From assembly GCF_903915725.1 (NCBI RefSeq), contig NZ_CAIWTY010000022.1, positions 25,830 through 89,829 of the forward strand: a DNA stretch of 64,000 nucleotides, given 5' to 3'. Each line of letters opens with the position of its first letter. The first letter of the stretch is position 1. The position numbers and the translations under genes were made by a program. A model generated the notes under the pieces. That model saw nothing but the letters and a program-made list of their open reading frames with translations. It ran no database searches and was not told where the DNA came from. Positions 50,199-59,122 of this stretch are shown here, one piece after another. Origin of the DNA: an uncultured Rhodopila sp. (GTDB lineage Bacteria > Pseudomonadota > Alphaproteobacteria > Acetobacterales > Acetobacteraceae).

Positions 50199-51185
50199 TC
50201 AGTCCAGCTCGAAGAACCGCGCAATGTTGGCCGTGGCGTCAACCGGCGCTTGTTGGACGAAGCGGCCGCGGACGACCGTATGCTCGCTGGCCGGGTAGGC
50301 ATGCGGCAGATCAGGCAGCGACCAGTACTCCACTAGCGGCTGCCTTCGATCCGGCCACGTCCGGTGCTCGATCCCGTTCCCGGCTTGCTCGATCTCGCCC
50401 GGCCCGGCCAGACCATGCAGCGCGCACCATTGCGTGGCCAGCAAACCGCCGTTACCGGGCGCGACGGTCGTATCGGCCTGTCCCTGCCAGACCGACAAGC
50501 GCGGCCAAGGGCCGGCAAATCCTTCCGGCGCGGCTGCGCGAACACGGGCCGCCCATTCCTCGGGACTTTGCTCCCGGCCGCCGGTCCGCATCTGCATGAT
50601 CGCCTGCATGCCGGATCGCGCGGCGCCGACTGGCACGCCGGCGACCGAAGCGCCCGCGGCGAACAGGTCCGGGTAGGCGGCCAGCAGGGCGGCGGTCATG
50701 GCGCCCCCCGCCGACAGTCCGAGGATGAAGACCCGCCCGGGGTCGCTTTTGAAATGGCTGACCGCGGCGCGCGTCATGCTGGCGATGGAGCCGGCCTCGC
50801 CCGCGTCGCGGGCCGTGTCGGACTCGCGATACCAATCAAAACAGCGGCCGGACATGCTCATCTTGGGCTGGTCCGGCAAGATCAGCGGGAACCCCAGCCG
50901 ATCGGCGAGATCGGTCCATCCGGTGTCCCCGGCAAACACGGCGGCATCCTGGGCGCAGCCGTGCAACAGGATGACCAGCGGGCGCCCGGCAGCCGCCTGC
51001 GGCAGATGCGCGAGCATGCGAAGCTTCCCGGGGTCGTCGCCGAAGCCGTTGAGTTCGACCAGGCGGCCGGGTTGCGGGGTTGGCAGAGCGGAACGCGGCT
51101 TCGCCTTGGCCGGTTTTGGAGCGGCCGTCCGGGCGGACTGCCCGGCGGCAGCGTTCCTGAGCGAGAGCTTATCTGAATGTTTCAT
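50199..51185 (-). CDS. PHB depolymerase-like esterase (LpqC family)
   Basis: A 328-residue alpha/beta hydrolase. The oxyanion region is PLVILLHGCAQDAAVFA, the nucleophile Ser lies in FILGLSAGGAMTAALLAAYP, and the later Asp/His parts include VWQGQADTTVAPGN and the GIEHRTWPD region. The family comprises extracellular PHB depolymerases and related esterases. The N-terminus is basic and Ala/Pro-rich rather than a clear signal peptide, so the location is uncertain. It is transcribed away from the phasin gene; PhaR-like sites lie in the shared region. No FixJ-like box. Confidence 0.85.
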   Translation of the reverse strand: MKHSDKLSLRNAAAGQSARTAAPKPAKAKPRSALPTPQPGRLVELNGFGDDPGKLRMLAHLPQAAAGRPLVILLHGCAQDAAVFAGDTGWTDLADRLGFPLILPDQPKMSMSGRCFDWYRESDTARDAGEAGSIASMTRAAVSHFKSDPGRVFILGLSAGGAMTAALLAAYPDLFAAGASVAGVPVGAARSGMQAIMQMRTGGREQSPEEWAARVRAAAPEGFAGPWPRLSVWQGQADTTVAPGNGGLLATQWCALHGLAGPGEIEQAGNGIEHRTWPDRRQPLVEYWSLPDLPHAYPASEHTVVRGRFVQQAPVDATANIARFFELD

Positions 51186-51325
51186 GCCGCATGCGGCCTT
51201 TCAAAGTGCTCGACCCATATGTTGCATCGCAGCATGAAAACAACCGCGGTGGCGATTCCAACCCGCCGCACCGAGCCTCGCCACGCCCTTGAGGTCCGCA
51301 GAAACCGCCGGAAAGGGCTGAATTG

Positions 51326-51334
51326 TGCACTGCA
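51326..51334. promoter_or_regulatory. phaR box: PhaR-like operator, TGCACTGCA (1)
   Basis: TGCACTGCA within TTGTGCACTGCACC, upstream of the phasin gene. PhaR repressors of PHA genes bind TGC-rich palindromic DNA of this style (knowledge, approximate). Confidence 0.5.
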
Positions 51335-51381
51335 CCATTTTTTTCTTGTATCGGGGACAGCTTCAGACTATGTTCCTATTG

Positions 51382-51390
51382 TGCAGTGCA
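51382..51390. promoter_or_regulatory. phaR box: PhaR-like operator, TGCAGTGCA (2)
   Basis: Reverse complement of the first site, in TTGTGCAGTGCAGCAA, 81 bp before the phasin start. Spacing of 56 bp between the two sites. Confidence 0.5.
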
Positions 51391-51470
51391 GCAATTGTGC
51401 TGGCTGACCCATCCCAAGGCCAGGAAGCGGTGCCGCAATCGGGCCGCTTCCCCTGACAGGAGAGAGATCG

Positions 51471-51950
51471 ATGACAGAGAAAACCAGTGCAGCCGAGCGA
51501 GGCCGTGAGACCGCGGCCCCGGCGGCGACGCTCTACGAAACAGCGGTCAAACCGACGCTGGCCATCAATCCGACCACACCTACGCAAGGACTGAACACCA
51601 TGATTAACAAAACCAAGGACTTCCTCGCCTTCGGCAAGGCAAACTTCGAGGCGATCACCGCATCCGGGAAGATCTGGTTGGCCGGCGTTCAGGATCTGAA
51701 CAAGCAATTCGCGGACACTGCGATTGCCTCCTACGACGAGTCGATTGCGTTTGCCAAGGCGCTCAGCGCAGTGAAAACGGCCAAGGAAGCGATTGATCTT
51801 CAGAGCACGCTCGGCGTGGCCTCGATCAGCAGGGCCGCGGCCGACGCGAAGACCTTGGCCGACACGTCGTTCAGGCTGACGGAGCAGGCCATGGCGCCGC
51901 TGAAGGCCCGCGTGGTCGTGGCCATCGGCAGCCTCAAAAAAGCGGCCTGA
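51471..51950 (+). CDS. phaP: Phasin
   Basis: A 159-residue phasin. After a Ser/Thr/Ala-rich N-terminus, the body is an amphipathic helix bundle with the phasin pattern DFLAFGKANFEAITASGKIWLAG and LNKQFADTAIASYDESIAFAKAL, ending KARVVVAIGSLKKAA. Phasins coat polyhydroxybutyrate granules. Start ATG 51471 follows AGGAGAG. Two TGCA-rich PhaR-like operators lie upstream, supporting granule-linked repression. No FixJ-like box is present, so its control differs from the flanking genes. Confidence 0.88.
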   Translation: MTEKTSAAERGRETAAPAATLYETAVKPTLAINPTTPTQGLNTMINKTKDFLAFGKANFEAITASGKIWLAGVQDLNKQFADTAIASYDESIAFAKALSAVKTAKEAIDLQSTLGVASISRAAADAKTLADTSFRLTEQAMAPLKARVVVAIGSLKKAA

Positions 51951-52477
51951 TCAGGGGGGGCAGAGCCGCGACGGTCCTGTAACATCGAGAACCATTGCAG
52001 AAGGTCGATTGCACTGCAATTGGTTCTCGATGCAGGCCGGAGGTATACAGTCGGCGCATCCCTCTGAGGCAGCAGAATGCGTTCCGGCAACCGGCGCGGC
52101 CTGCTTCGCCGCATGCCGACGGTCCGGAAGCTATTCAGGCAGGAGGAAACCAATCCTGGCCAGGCGGATTGCGCGAAACGCATTCCCGGCACGGCCGGCG
52201 ACTTGGCCGCTTGCCGGTCTGCCCGGCATTTACGTTTGGATTGTCTGAGCGCAGCGGTTTTCCCGGATTCTGCAATGCAGCGTAAATCCTTGCCGGGCAG
52301 CCGCCCGATGTTTGTGCAGTCCTGCCGGAACGTTTTGTCTGCACGGTTGCCCAGCGTATGCGCCTTCGATGGGATGATCGGCCGCCAGATCCTATCGGGT
52401 TGATATCACTATTATTGTATTCTCGTTACACAACCAATTCATTGCAACCTGTTCAAAACAACGGAGGCTGATCAGCC
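51951..52477. other. Intergenic region with dyads after the phasin gene
   Basis: 527 bp without a convincing gene. It holds a long inverted repeat at 51987-52028, a third TGCACTGCA at 52010-52018 and a perfect 11-bp palindrome CTGCAATGCAG at 52270-52280. Confidence 0.5.
51987..52028. repeat. Inverted repeat overlapping a PhaR-like site
   Basis: Arms GAGAACCATTGCAG and CTGCAATTGGTTCTC pair over about 14 bp with one bulge; the 13-nt loop reaches into TGCACTGCA. It could be a terminator for phaP or part of an operator cluster. Confidence 0.55.
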
Positions 52478-52903
52478 ATGATAAAGCTCCACGCCCTAGC
52501 AATTTTACTAGCCTCAGTATTTATGCTACCCGCATTGGCCAGTCCGGGTGAGAAGGCCCGAACAGAGACAATCCATCGAGAGAACGCAACGATCCAGGTC
52601 GGGACAGCCTCTTGGTACGGGCGAGGCGTTGCCGGCCGTATCACGGCCAGCGGCGAAAAGTTGAATCCAAAGGGGATGACCTGCGCGCACCGGACCCTCC
52701 CGTTCGGTTCCGTAGTCAAGGTGACCGACATCGCGAGCGGAAAGCATGTCTCTTTGAAAGTCAACGATCGCGGCCCATACGTCAAAGGACGGATTCTGGA
52801 TTTGAGCGAAGGTGCCGCAAAGGAGCTGGGGGGCAGCGAGAAGGGCCTCATGTTCGTACGCATCGAGATCGTGAGCATCGCCAAGGCGCAGGTGCCTGGC
52901 TAG
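52478..52903 (+). CDS. RlpA-like double-psi beta-barrel protein
   Basis: A 141-residue exported protein. The signal peptide MIKLHALAILLASVFMLPALA has no lipobox Cys. The mature part is the RlpA double-psi barrel: GTASWYGRGVAGRITASGEKLNPKGMTCAHRTLPFGSVVKV and the catalytic-type VNDRGPYVKGRILDLSEGAAKELG. RlpA proteins are lytic transglycosylases acting on denuded peptidoglycan at the septum; this version lacks the SPOR domain, so septal targeting is unlikely. Ribosome site CGGAGG precedes ATG 52478. No FixJ-like box. Confidence 0.9.
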   Translation: MIKLHALAILLASVFMLPALASPGEKARTETIHRENATIQVGTASWYGRGVAGRITASGEKLNPKGMTCAHRTLPFGSVVKVTDIASGKHVSLKVNDRGPYVKGRILDLSEGAAKELGGSEKGLMFVRIEIVSIAKAQVPG

Positions 52904-53351
52904 CGCCTGTCTGTCAGCTCGCGGGGGAACGATGACATTGCGTCCGCTCGCTGACCCAAACAATCGGGTATGACAAAACCGACTGAAACGACCGCATCAC
53001 CTCCAAGTTGAGCGCGATGACAGCCGCCGACGAGATCGCGGGCGGCATCACGCGGGCGACTATTGACCTTCAAACTTTGCGTGCCGCTTTGGCGGGCCAC
53101 AGTGAGCAGCCCGAGTGGATCTGAAGCAGTTCAGTTACACCCTGGAATCGTTCTCGGACCGTTGGCTGCCTTGCCAGTCGTAATTCCCGCCACCCTGTGC
53201 CAACGCGGCGTGGCGATCGATCCGGTCCGATAGGTAGTTTCCGAGCCTGCCGGTGTCGGTCCGTGACGTCTTACCTTTATCTCGAGCGGACTGAATTTTG
53301 ATGCGCGCGACAACATCGGTGCAGGTGATGGTGTTGAAAGAGGAGCAGGGC
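52904..53351. other. Intergenic region ahead of the HlyD gene
   Basis: 448 bp. It contains the FixJ-like box at 53231 and a 35-codon frame at 53017-53124 (MTAADEIAGGITRATIDL...) without a good ribosome site, which I do not call as a gene. Confidence 0.45.
53231..53245 (+). promoter_or_regulatory. FixJ-like box ahead of the HlyD/RbbA/YhhJ exporter
   Basis: TAGGTAGTTTCCGAG with TTACCT at 53271-53276 (35.5 bp) and start codon at 53352. Confidence 0.85.
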
Positions 53352-54461
53352 ATGTCTGGACTGGACCAACCGCTTGATCGACGACCGGGGACGGAGCCAG
53401 GGAGCGGCACCAGCCGAACAGTGACGCCGGCCTCTCCGAAAACGTCACAGCCGGAGGCCAAATCCCCACCAAACCGCCACCTCGTCAGAAACGGGCTGAT
53501 CGCGGGAGCGGCGGTCGTCGGGCTGGCGGCCGGTGGCTGGGCAGCCTGGCGGGTCCACCTCGCCGATCAGTCGACGCCCGGCATTGTCAGCAGCAACGGC
53601 AGGATAGAAGCCACCGAGGTGGACATCGCAACCAAGGTGGCCGGGCGGGTGATCGAAGTGGACCCGCAGGAAGGCGACATGATCGCGGCGGGTGCGGTAG
53701 CAGCGCGCCTCGACCCGGTCGAGACCGCGGCGGCACTGGGGCAAGCATTGGCCCAGGCGAATCAGGCGCGCGACGCTTTGAAATCCGCCCGGGACGACGT
53801 CGCCAGCAACGAGAGCGATTTGACCTTTGCCGGCCAGGAGCTTGGCCGCACGTCCGCGCTGGTCAAGGACGGCTGGGCGACGCGGGAGGCATTCGATCAC
53901 CGGCGCCAGCAGGAGACGACGGCCAAGGCGGCGCTGGCCGCCGCAGTTGATTCGGTATCCCGAGCATCGGCGGCAATCGTCGCCGCGGAGGCCCACGTCG
54001 CTCAGCTCAAGGGCGACTTGGCGGACGACACCATCGTCTCGCCGGTCCTGGCCCGGGTCGAATACCGGCTGGTGGAACCCGGAGCGGTGCTGGCGGCGGG
54101 CGGACGCATTCTGACGCTGCTCGATCTGTCCGACGTTTACATGACAATTTTCCTGTCAGCCGATGCCGCCGGCAAGCTCGCCATCGGCGACGAGGCGCGG
54201 GTGGTGCTCGATGCCGCGCCTGACGACGTGTTCCCGACGACGATATCCTTCGTGGCCGCACAGGCCCAGTTCACGCCGAAGACCGTGGAGACAAGCAGTG
54301 AGCGCGAGAAGCTGCTGTTCCGGGTGCGGCTGCGCGCGCCGCCGGAGATGCTCAGGACCATCGGCAGCCGGGTGAAGACCGGGCTGCGCGGCCTGGGTTA
54401 CGTACGGACCGACCGCAATGCGAGCTGGCCGGCCAGGCTTGCCGTGAAGCTGCCGGAATGA
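53352..54461 (+). CDS. HlyD-family membrane fusion protein
   Basis: A 369-residue periplasmic adaptor. A polar, Pro-rich N-terminus leads to one membrane helix (LIAGAAVVGLAAGGWAAW). Then come the lipoyl halves (GRIEATEVDIATKVAGRVIEVDPQEGDMIAAGAVAARLD), a long coiled-coil hairpin and the second lipoyl half (DTIVSPVLARVEYRLVEPGAVLAAGGRILTLLDLSDVYM). It joins the RbbA/YhhJ ABC exporter to an outer-membrane channel; no channel gene is adjacent. ATG 53352 follows GAGGAG; an ATG at 53301 is possible. Its stop overlaps the next start. Confidence 0.9.
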   Translation: MSGLDQPLDRRPGTEPGSGTSRTVTPASPKTSQPEAKSPPNRHLVRNGLIAGAAVVGLAAGGWAAWRVHLADQSTPGIVSSNGRIEATEVDIATKVAGRVIEVDPQEGDMIAAGAVAARLDPVETAAALGQALAQANQARDALKSARDDVASNESDLTFAGQELGRTSALVKDGWATREAFDHRRQQETTAKAALAAAVDSVSRASAAIVAAEAHVAQLKGDLADDTIVSPVLARVEYRLVEPGAVLAAGGRILTLLDLSDVYMTIFLSADAAGKLAIGDEARVVLDAAPDDVFPTTISFVAAQAQFTPKTVETSSEREKLLFRVRLRAPPEMLRTIGSRVKTGLRGLGYVRTDRNASWPARLAVKLPE

Positions 54462-57181
54462 CGGCCGAGGCTGCCGTTTTCCAGGCGGTGTCGCATCGGT
54501 ATGGGAAGGCGACGGCGCTTGACGAGGTCAGCGTCGCTATTCCCGCTGGCTGCGTCGCCGGGCTGATCGGCCCTGACGGGGTCGGAAAGTCTACGCTACT
54601 GGGGCTGCTTTCCGGCGTGAAGCGGCGCCAGTCCGGCCGGATCATGGCGCTCGGGGGGGACATGGGCAGTGCGCGGCACCGGCGCGATTGCCGGGCGCGG
54701 ATCGCCTATATGCCGCAAGGGCTCGGGCGGAACCTCTATCCATCGCTGAGCGTAGTGGAGAATCTTGATTTCTTTGGCAGATTGTTCAGTCAGCCGGCGG
54801 CTGAGCGCCAGGCGCGCATCGCCGATTTGCTGGTGAGCACGGGGCTGGACCCGTACCCGGACCGCCCGGCGGGGAAGCTTTCCGGCGGGATGAAGCAGAA
54901 GTTGGCGCTGTGCTGCGCGCTGATCCATGAACCCGACCTGCTGATCCTCGACGAACCCACGACCGGCGTCGATCCGCTGTCGCGGCGGCAGTTCTGGGAA
55001 CTGATCGGCCGCATGCGGGTTAGCCGGCCCGGCATGAGCGTAGTCGTCGCCAGCGCCGACATGGAGGAGGCCGCACAATTCCACTGGCTGGCGGCGATGA
55101 ACGCCGGCCGGCTGATCGCCACCGGCAGTCCGGCGAAGATCCTCAGCCAAACCCGGGCAGCCAGCCTGGAGGAAGCGTTCATCGCCCTGCTGCCGGAAGC
55201 CCAGCGCCAGGGACACAAGGCGCTGGTGATCCCACCGCGCGTACCACGCCCCGGACCTCCGGCGATCGAGGCGACGGGGCTGACCAAGCGCTTCGGTGGG
55301 TTCACCGCGGTCGATCATGTAAGCTTACGGATCGAAACCGGCGAAATCTTTGGCTTCCTCGGCTCCAATGGCTGCGGCAAGTCCACCACGATGAAGATGC
55401 TGACGGGGCTGTTGCCGGCCAGCGAGGGAACCGCCACGCTGTTCGGACAACCCGTCGATGCGCATGACCTGCGGACGCGGAAGCACATCGGCTACATGTC
55501 GCAGTCGTTCTCGCTGTATGGCGAGCTGACCGTGCGGCAGAACCTGGTGCTGGACGCGCAGCTGTTCGATTTGCCGGAAGCCGGACCGCGGATCGCCGAG
55601 CTGATGGAGCACTACGGTTTAGCGGCCTTTGCCGACTCGCGCCCCGACAGCCTCCCGCTCGGCATTCGCCAGCGCCTGCAGCTTGCGGTCGCGGTGCTGC
55701 ATCGGCCGGGGATCCTTATTCTTGATGAGCCGACTTCGGGCGTCGATCCGATCGAGCGCGACCGATTCTGGCAGAGCCTGATCGACATGTCGCGCCAGGA
55801 TGGCGTAACGATCTTCATCTCTACCCATTTTATGAACGAGGCCGCGCGCTGCGACCGGATCTCGGCCATGAACGCCGGGAAGGTCCTGGCGGAGGGCAGC
55901 CCGGCGGACCTGATCCGCGCGCGCGGGGCGCGAACGCTGGAAGACGCATTCATCGGCTATCTCGAGGACGCCGCAGGGCAGCCGCGAAAGGGGCCAGTCG
56001 AGCAAATAGCGCCGGCTCACGCCGCGGCGCGAGCCGCCGGACGCCCAAACCGAGTGTTCGACCCGGGCCGGTGCCGGGCGTACGCTCTGCTCGAGACGAT
56101 CGAACTGCGGCGCGACCGAATGCGGCTTGCCTTCGCGTTGCTTGGCCCGATCGTTATGATGATCACCTTCGGCTTCGGGATCTCCTTCGATATCGAGCAT
56201 CTCGCCTATGCCGTCTTCGACCAGGACCAAAGCCGGCAAAGCCGGACCCTGCTGCAGAGCTTCGAGGGCTCGCACTATTTCCTGGCGGCGCCGCCGATCA
56301 CCGACGAGGCGCAGATGCAGCGTCGGCTGGTTACCGGCGAACTGGCCATGGTGGTTGAGGTTCCGCCGGATTTCGGCCGCGACCTGCTCAATGCGCGGAC
56401 GCCCGAACTGGGTATCTGGCTGGACGGAGCGATGCCGTTCCGCGCCGAAACCGCGCGCGGCTATGTCACCGGCCTGATGCTGCAATTTTTCAACGAGCTT
56501 TCGGTCGGCAGTACAGGCCGACAGGCACGGCTTGCACCGGTCAACGTCGCCGTCCGATTTGTTTACAATCCCGACTTTCTCAGCGTTTTTGCAATTGTGC
56601 CGGGCGTTATCATGCTGATGCTCGTGCTGATTCCGGCGATGATGACGGCGGTGTCGGTCGTGCAGGAGAAAGAAAGCGGCTCGATCGCCAACTTCCACGC
56701 GACGCCCGTCACCAGGCTGGAGTTCCTGCTCGGCAAGCAGGCACCTTATGTGGTCGTGGCATTCGCCAGCTTCCTGTCGCTAGCGGTGATCGCCCGCGTG
56801 CTTTTTGGCGTCGCAATCGCCGGCTCCCCGGGAGCACTGCTGAGCGGGGTGCTGCTTTACGTGCTGGCCACCACCGCCCTCGGGCTGCTGATGTCGTCCT
56901 TTACCCGCACGCAACTGGCGGCGATCGTCGCCACCGCCATCGTCTCGATTGTTCCGGCGGCCAACTTTTCCGGCCTGCTGACGCCCGTGTCGGCGTTGTC
57001 CGGAGCCGGACGGGTGCTGGGACTGGCGTTCCCGGCATCCTGGTTCCAGGAGATCAGCATCGGCACATTCACCAAGGGGCTGGGTTTCGCCGATCTGTGG
57101 CCGAATCTCGTGGCGCTGGCGGTGTTCGCGCTGATTTTCCTCGCGGCCAGTGCGATCGCCATGAACAAGCAGGAGCGCTGA
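54458..57181 (+). CDS. RbbA-type ABC transporter: two ATPase domains plus ABC-2 permease
   Basis: A 907-residue fusion. ATPase 1 (about 1-235): Walker A GPDGVGKSTLL, signature LSGGMKQKLALCCALIHEPDLLILDEPTTGVDP. ATPase 2 (about 265-500): Walker A GSNGCGKSTT, degenerate signature LPLGIRQRLQLAVAVLHRP, Walker B ILILDEPTSGVDP. The C-terminal third (about 545-905) is an ABC-2 permease with six helices (VVAFASFLSLAVIARVLFGV and others). This is the RbbA architecture seen with HlyD and YhhJ partners. It overlaps the HlyD gene by four bases and is followed after one base by the YhhJ gene. Substrate is unknown; drugs or lipids are common for relatives. Confidence 0.92.
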   Translation: MTAEAAVFQAVSHRYGKATALDEVSVAIPAGCVAGLIGPDGVGKSTLLGLLSGVKRRQSGRIMALGGDMGSARHRRDCRARIAYMPQGLGRNLYPSLSVVENLDFFGRLFSQPAAERQARIADLLVSTGLDPYPDRPAGKLSGGMKQKLALCCALIHEPDLLILDEPTTGVDPLSRRQFWELIGRMRVSRPGMSVVVASADMEEAAQFHWLAAMNAGRLIATGSPAKILSQTRAASLEEAFIALLPEAQRQGHKALVIPPRVPRPGPPAIEATGLTKRFGGFTAVDHVSLRIETGEIFGFLGSNGCGKSTTMKMLTGLLPASEGTATLFGQPVDAHDLRTRKHIGYMSQSFSLYGELTVRQNLVLDAQLFDLPEAGPRIAELMEHYGLAAFADSRPDSLPLGIRQRLQLAVAVLHRPGILILDEPTSGVDPIERDRFWQSLIDMSRQDGVTIFISTHFMNEAARCDRISAMNAGKVLAEGSPADLIRARGARTLEDAFIGYLEDAAGQPRKGPVEQIAPAHAAARAAGRPNRVFDPGRCRAYALLETIELRRDRMRLAFALLGPIVMMITFGFGISFDIEHLAYAVFDQDQSRQSRTLLQSFEGSHYFLAAPPITDEAQMQRRLVTGELAMVVEVPPDFGRDLLNARTPELGIWLDGAMPFRAETARGYVTGLMLQFFNELSVGSTGRQARLAPVNVAVRFVYNPDFLSVFAIVPGVIMLMLVLIPAMMTAVSVVQEKESGSIANFHATPVTRLEFLLGKQAPYVVVAFASFLSLAVIARVLFGVAIAGSPGALLSGVLLYVLATTALGLLMSSFTRTQLAAIVATAIVSIVPAANFSGLLTPVSALSGAGRVLGLAFPASWFQEISIGTFTKGLGFADLWPNLVALAVFALIFLAASAIAMNKQER

Positions 57182-57182
57182 G

Positions 57183-58310
57183 ATGCGCCGCCACCTGCTG
57201 CATATCCTGCGACTCGGCCTCAAAGAATTGCGCAGCCTGCTGGCTGATCCGGTGCTGCTTGTGCTGATCGCCTACGTCTTCACCATTGGGGTTTATTCGG
57301 TGGCGACCGGCGCCAAGCTTGAGGTTGAAAACGCCACCGTGGGAATCGTTGACGAGGATCGGTCGGAGGTATCCAGGCTGATCGCGAGCGCCATCGTGCC
57401 GCCGCCGTTCCGGGTGCCGGTCGATATAACCACCCCTGAGGTCGATGCGGCGATGGACCGCGGGCGCCTGGTGTTCGTGCTCGACATCCCGCCGGATTTC
57501 GAGAAGCATCTGCTTGCCGGCCAGGGGCCATCGATCCAGCTCGATGCCGACGCCACGGCCATGACCGAGGCAGGCAACGGCGCGCTGTATTTGCAGAATA
57601 TCATCGCGGAGGAGGTGCTCAGCTTCAGCGGGCGAATGGAAGGGCAGAGCGCGTTGCCGATTAAAGTCGTGATGACATCGAAGTTCAACCCGAACGACGA
57701 CTCCGAATGGTTCACCTCGGTGATGCAGGTGATCAACAACATCACCATCCTGTCGGTGATCCTGGCCGGAGCGGCGCTGATCCGCGAGCGCGATCAGGGA
57801 ACCATCGAGCATCTTGTGGTCATGCCGGTCACACCGGTCGAGATCATGCTCTCGAAGATCTGGGCCAACGGTATTGTGGTCGTCCTGGCGGCGCTGCTCT
57901 CGCTGGTCCTGGTCGTGCGAATGGTTTTGCAGGTGCCGGTGGCGGGATCGCTGGGTCTATTTTTCGTGGGCGCCTTGTTGTATCAGTTTTCGGTCGCCGC
58001 GCTGGGGATTCTACTGGCGACTTTTACAGGTTCGATGGGGCAGTTCGGACTTCTGGTGATCCCTGTTCTGGTGGCTATGAATCTTCTATCGGGCAGCACT
58101 ACGCCGATGGAAAGCATGCCGGTCTGGTTGCAGGATGCAATGCAGCTTTCGCCGGCCACGCACTTCGTCGCCTTCTCGCAAGCTATTCTGTACCGCGGCG
58201 CGGGCCTTGCCGTGGTATGGCCTGATCTTGGGATTTTGGCGGTCATCACCGCGGTATTCTTCGGCATTTCGCTATTGCGTTTCCGCAAATCGATCCTGGC
58301 GTCGGCTTAG
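57183..58310 (+). CDS. ABC-2 type permease (YhhJ-like)
   Basis: A 375-residue membrane subunit. One N-terminal helix (DPVLLVLIAYVFTIGVYSVATGA) is followed by a large extracytoplasmic domain (VFVLDIPPDFEKHLLAGQGPSIQLDADATAM) and five C-terminal helices with LAGAALIRERDQGTIEHLVVMPVTPVEIMLSKIWANG. It completes the HlyD/RbbA/YhhJ exporter. The decayed copy at 3172-4081 is a relative with the same motifs. It starts one base after the RbbA stop. After it the DNA becomes a series of relics. Confidence 0.92.
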   Translation: MRRHLLHILRLGLKELRSLLADPVLLVLIAYVFTIGVYSVATGAKLEVENATVGIVDEDRSEVSRLIASAIVPPPFRVPVDITTPEVDAAMDRGRLVFVLDIPPDFEKHLLAGQGPSIQLDADATAMTEAGNGALYLQNIIAEEVLSFSGRMEGQSALPIKVVMTSKFNPNDDSEWFTSVMQVINNITILSVILAGAALIRERDQGTIEHLVVMPVTPVEIMLSKIWANGIVVVLAALLSLVLVVRMVLQVPVAGSLGLFFVGALLYQFSVAALGILLATFTGSMGQFGLLVIPVLVAMNLLSGSTTPMESMPVWLQDAMQLSPATHFVAFSQAILYRGAGLAVVWPDLGILAVITAVFFGISLLRFRKSILASA

Positions 58311-58693
58311 CGGTGCCTTGGCTTCGGGTTATCCGGGAGTGCTGGAACCGCTCGTCCCGATGAAGCGGTGCGGTGTAAACGCCGGAATAATCGGCACTCT
58401 GCATGGGTTGGAGTCCGGCGTGCCGCTGGCGTTCCACAATCGCTTCGCTCGGTGGTCAAAGGACCTCAGCCGGCTGGGAATGTTTGGTCATTTGGTGCGG
58501 TTCGACAGATCGAAAGTCCAGCGACGACTGATAAGGTGCATGCAATCCCGCTGCTGATCTTCCCACCATGGGTCGCGGCGCTGAACATCGCTATCGCGGC
58601 ATTCAACCGGGGGGTCGAGCCGCTGCCCCGGACAGTCGCTGAAGCGCAGGCTGGCTACAACGAGACGCTGGATTTGGCCCGTGCGCTCGCCAC
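58311..58693. other. Decaying region without a recognisable gene
   Basis: About 380 bp downstream of the exporter. Short fragments occur in several frames but none has a clear start, ribosome site and family. It adjoins two damaged genes. Confidence 0.4.
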
Positions 58694-58924
58694 AGCATCG
58701 CCGCGACCGTGCGGGAGGAATTCGATGCGAAGTCCGAGGGATGGCAGGAGGGCGAAACCGGCACTCTGGTGCGAAGCCAGATCGAGTAATGGGAGATGAG
58801 CCTGGACGAGGTTGATCTCGAACTGCCCGAAGCTCTGGAGGAACTTGACCCTGACCCTCACGCTGACGAACTCGAGGACGATCCCGCCACCCCTTTGGAG
58901 CTGGAGCCTTTGCTTCGGCAATGA
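58694..58924 (+). pseudogene. Relic of a small acidic protein with an in-frame stop
   Basis: From 58694 the frame reads SIAATVREEFDAKSEGWQEG and then SQIE before TAA at 58787-58789; after it the same frame continues WEMSLDEVDLELPEALEELDPDP to a stop at 58922-58924. The consistent acidic composition across the stop and the missing start mark a broken gene. I recall similar acidic proteins in alphaproteobacterial plasmids and islands, but cannot name it. Confidence 0.5.
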
Positions 58925-59122
58925 TGCGGGGTCTCCGAGCATAAGCACGCCCGCATTCGGTCCGAAGCGGCCCTGGTGGCGGAGGCGAGTGGACGATGCG
59001 GGCGGTAGGGTAGGGATGCGGAAGAACCCGCCGGGGCAGGGGATTGGTGACCAGGGCTCATTGCGGGCGATGACTGAAACGAGGCTTAAACTTACCGCGG
59101 GTGTCGGAGTGCCGCGCGACAA

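Noticed and set aside
53017..53124. 35-codon frame as a gene
   Set aside because: No ribosome site and no recognised family; a remnant cannot be excluded.
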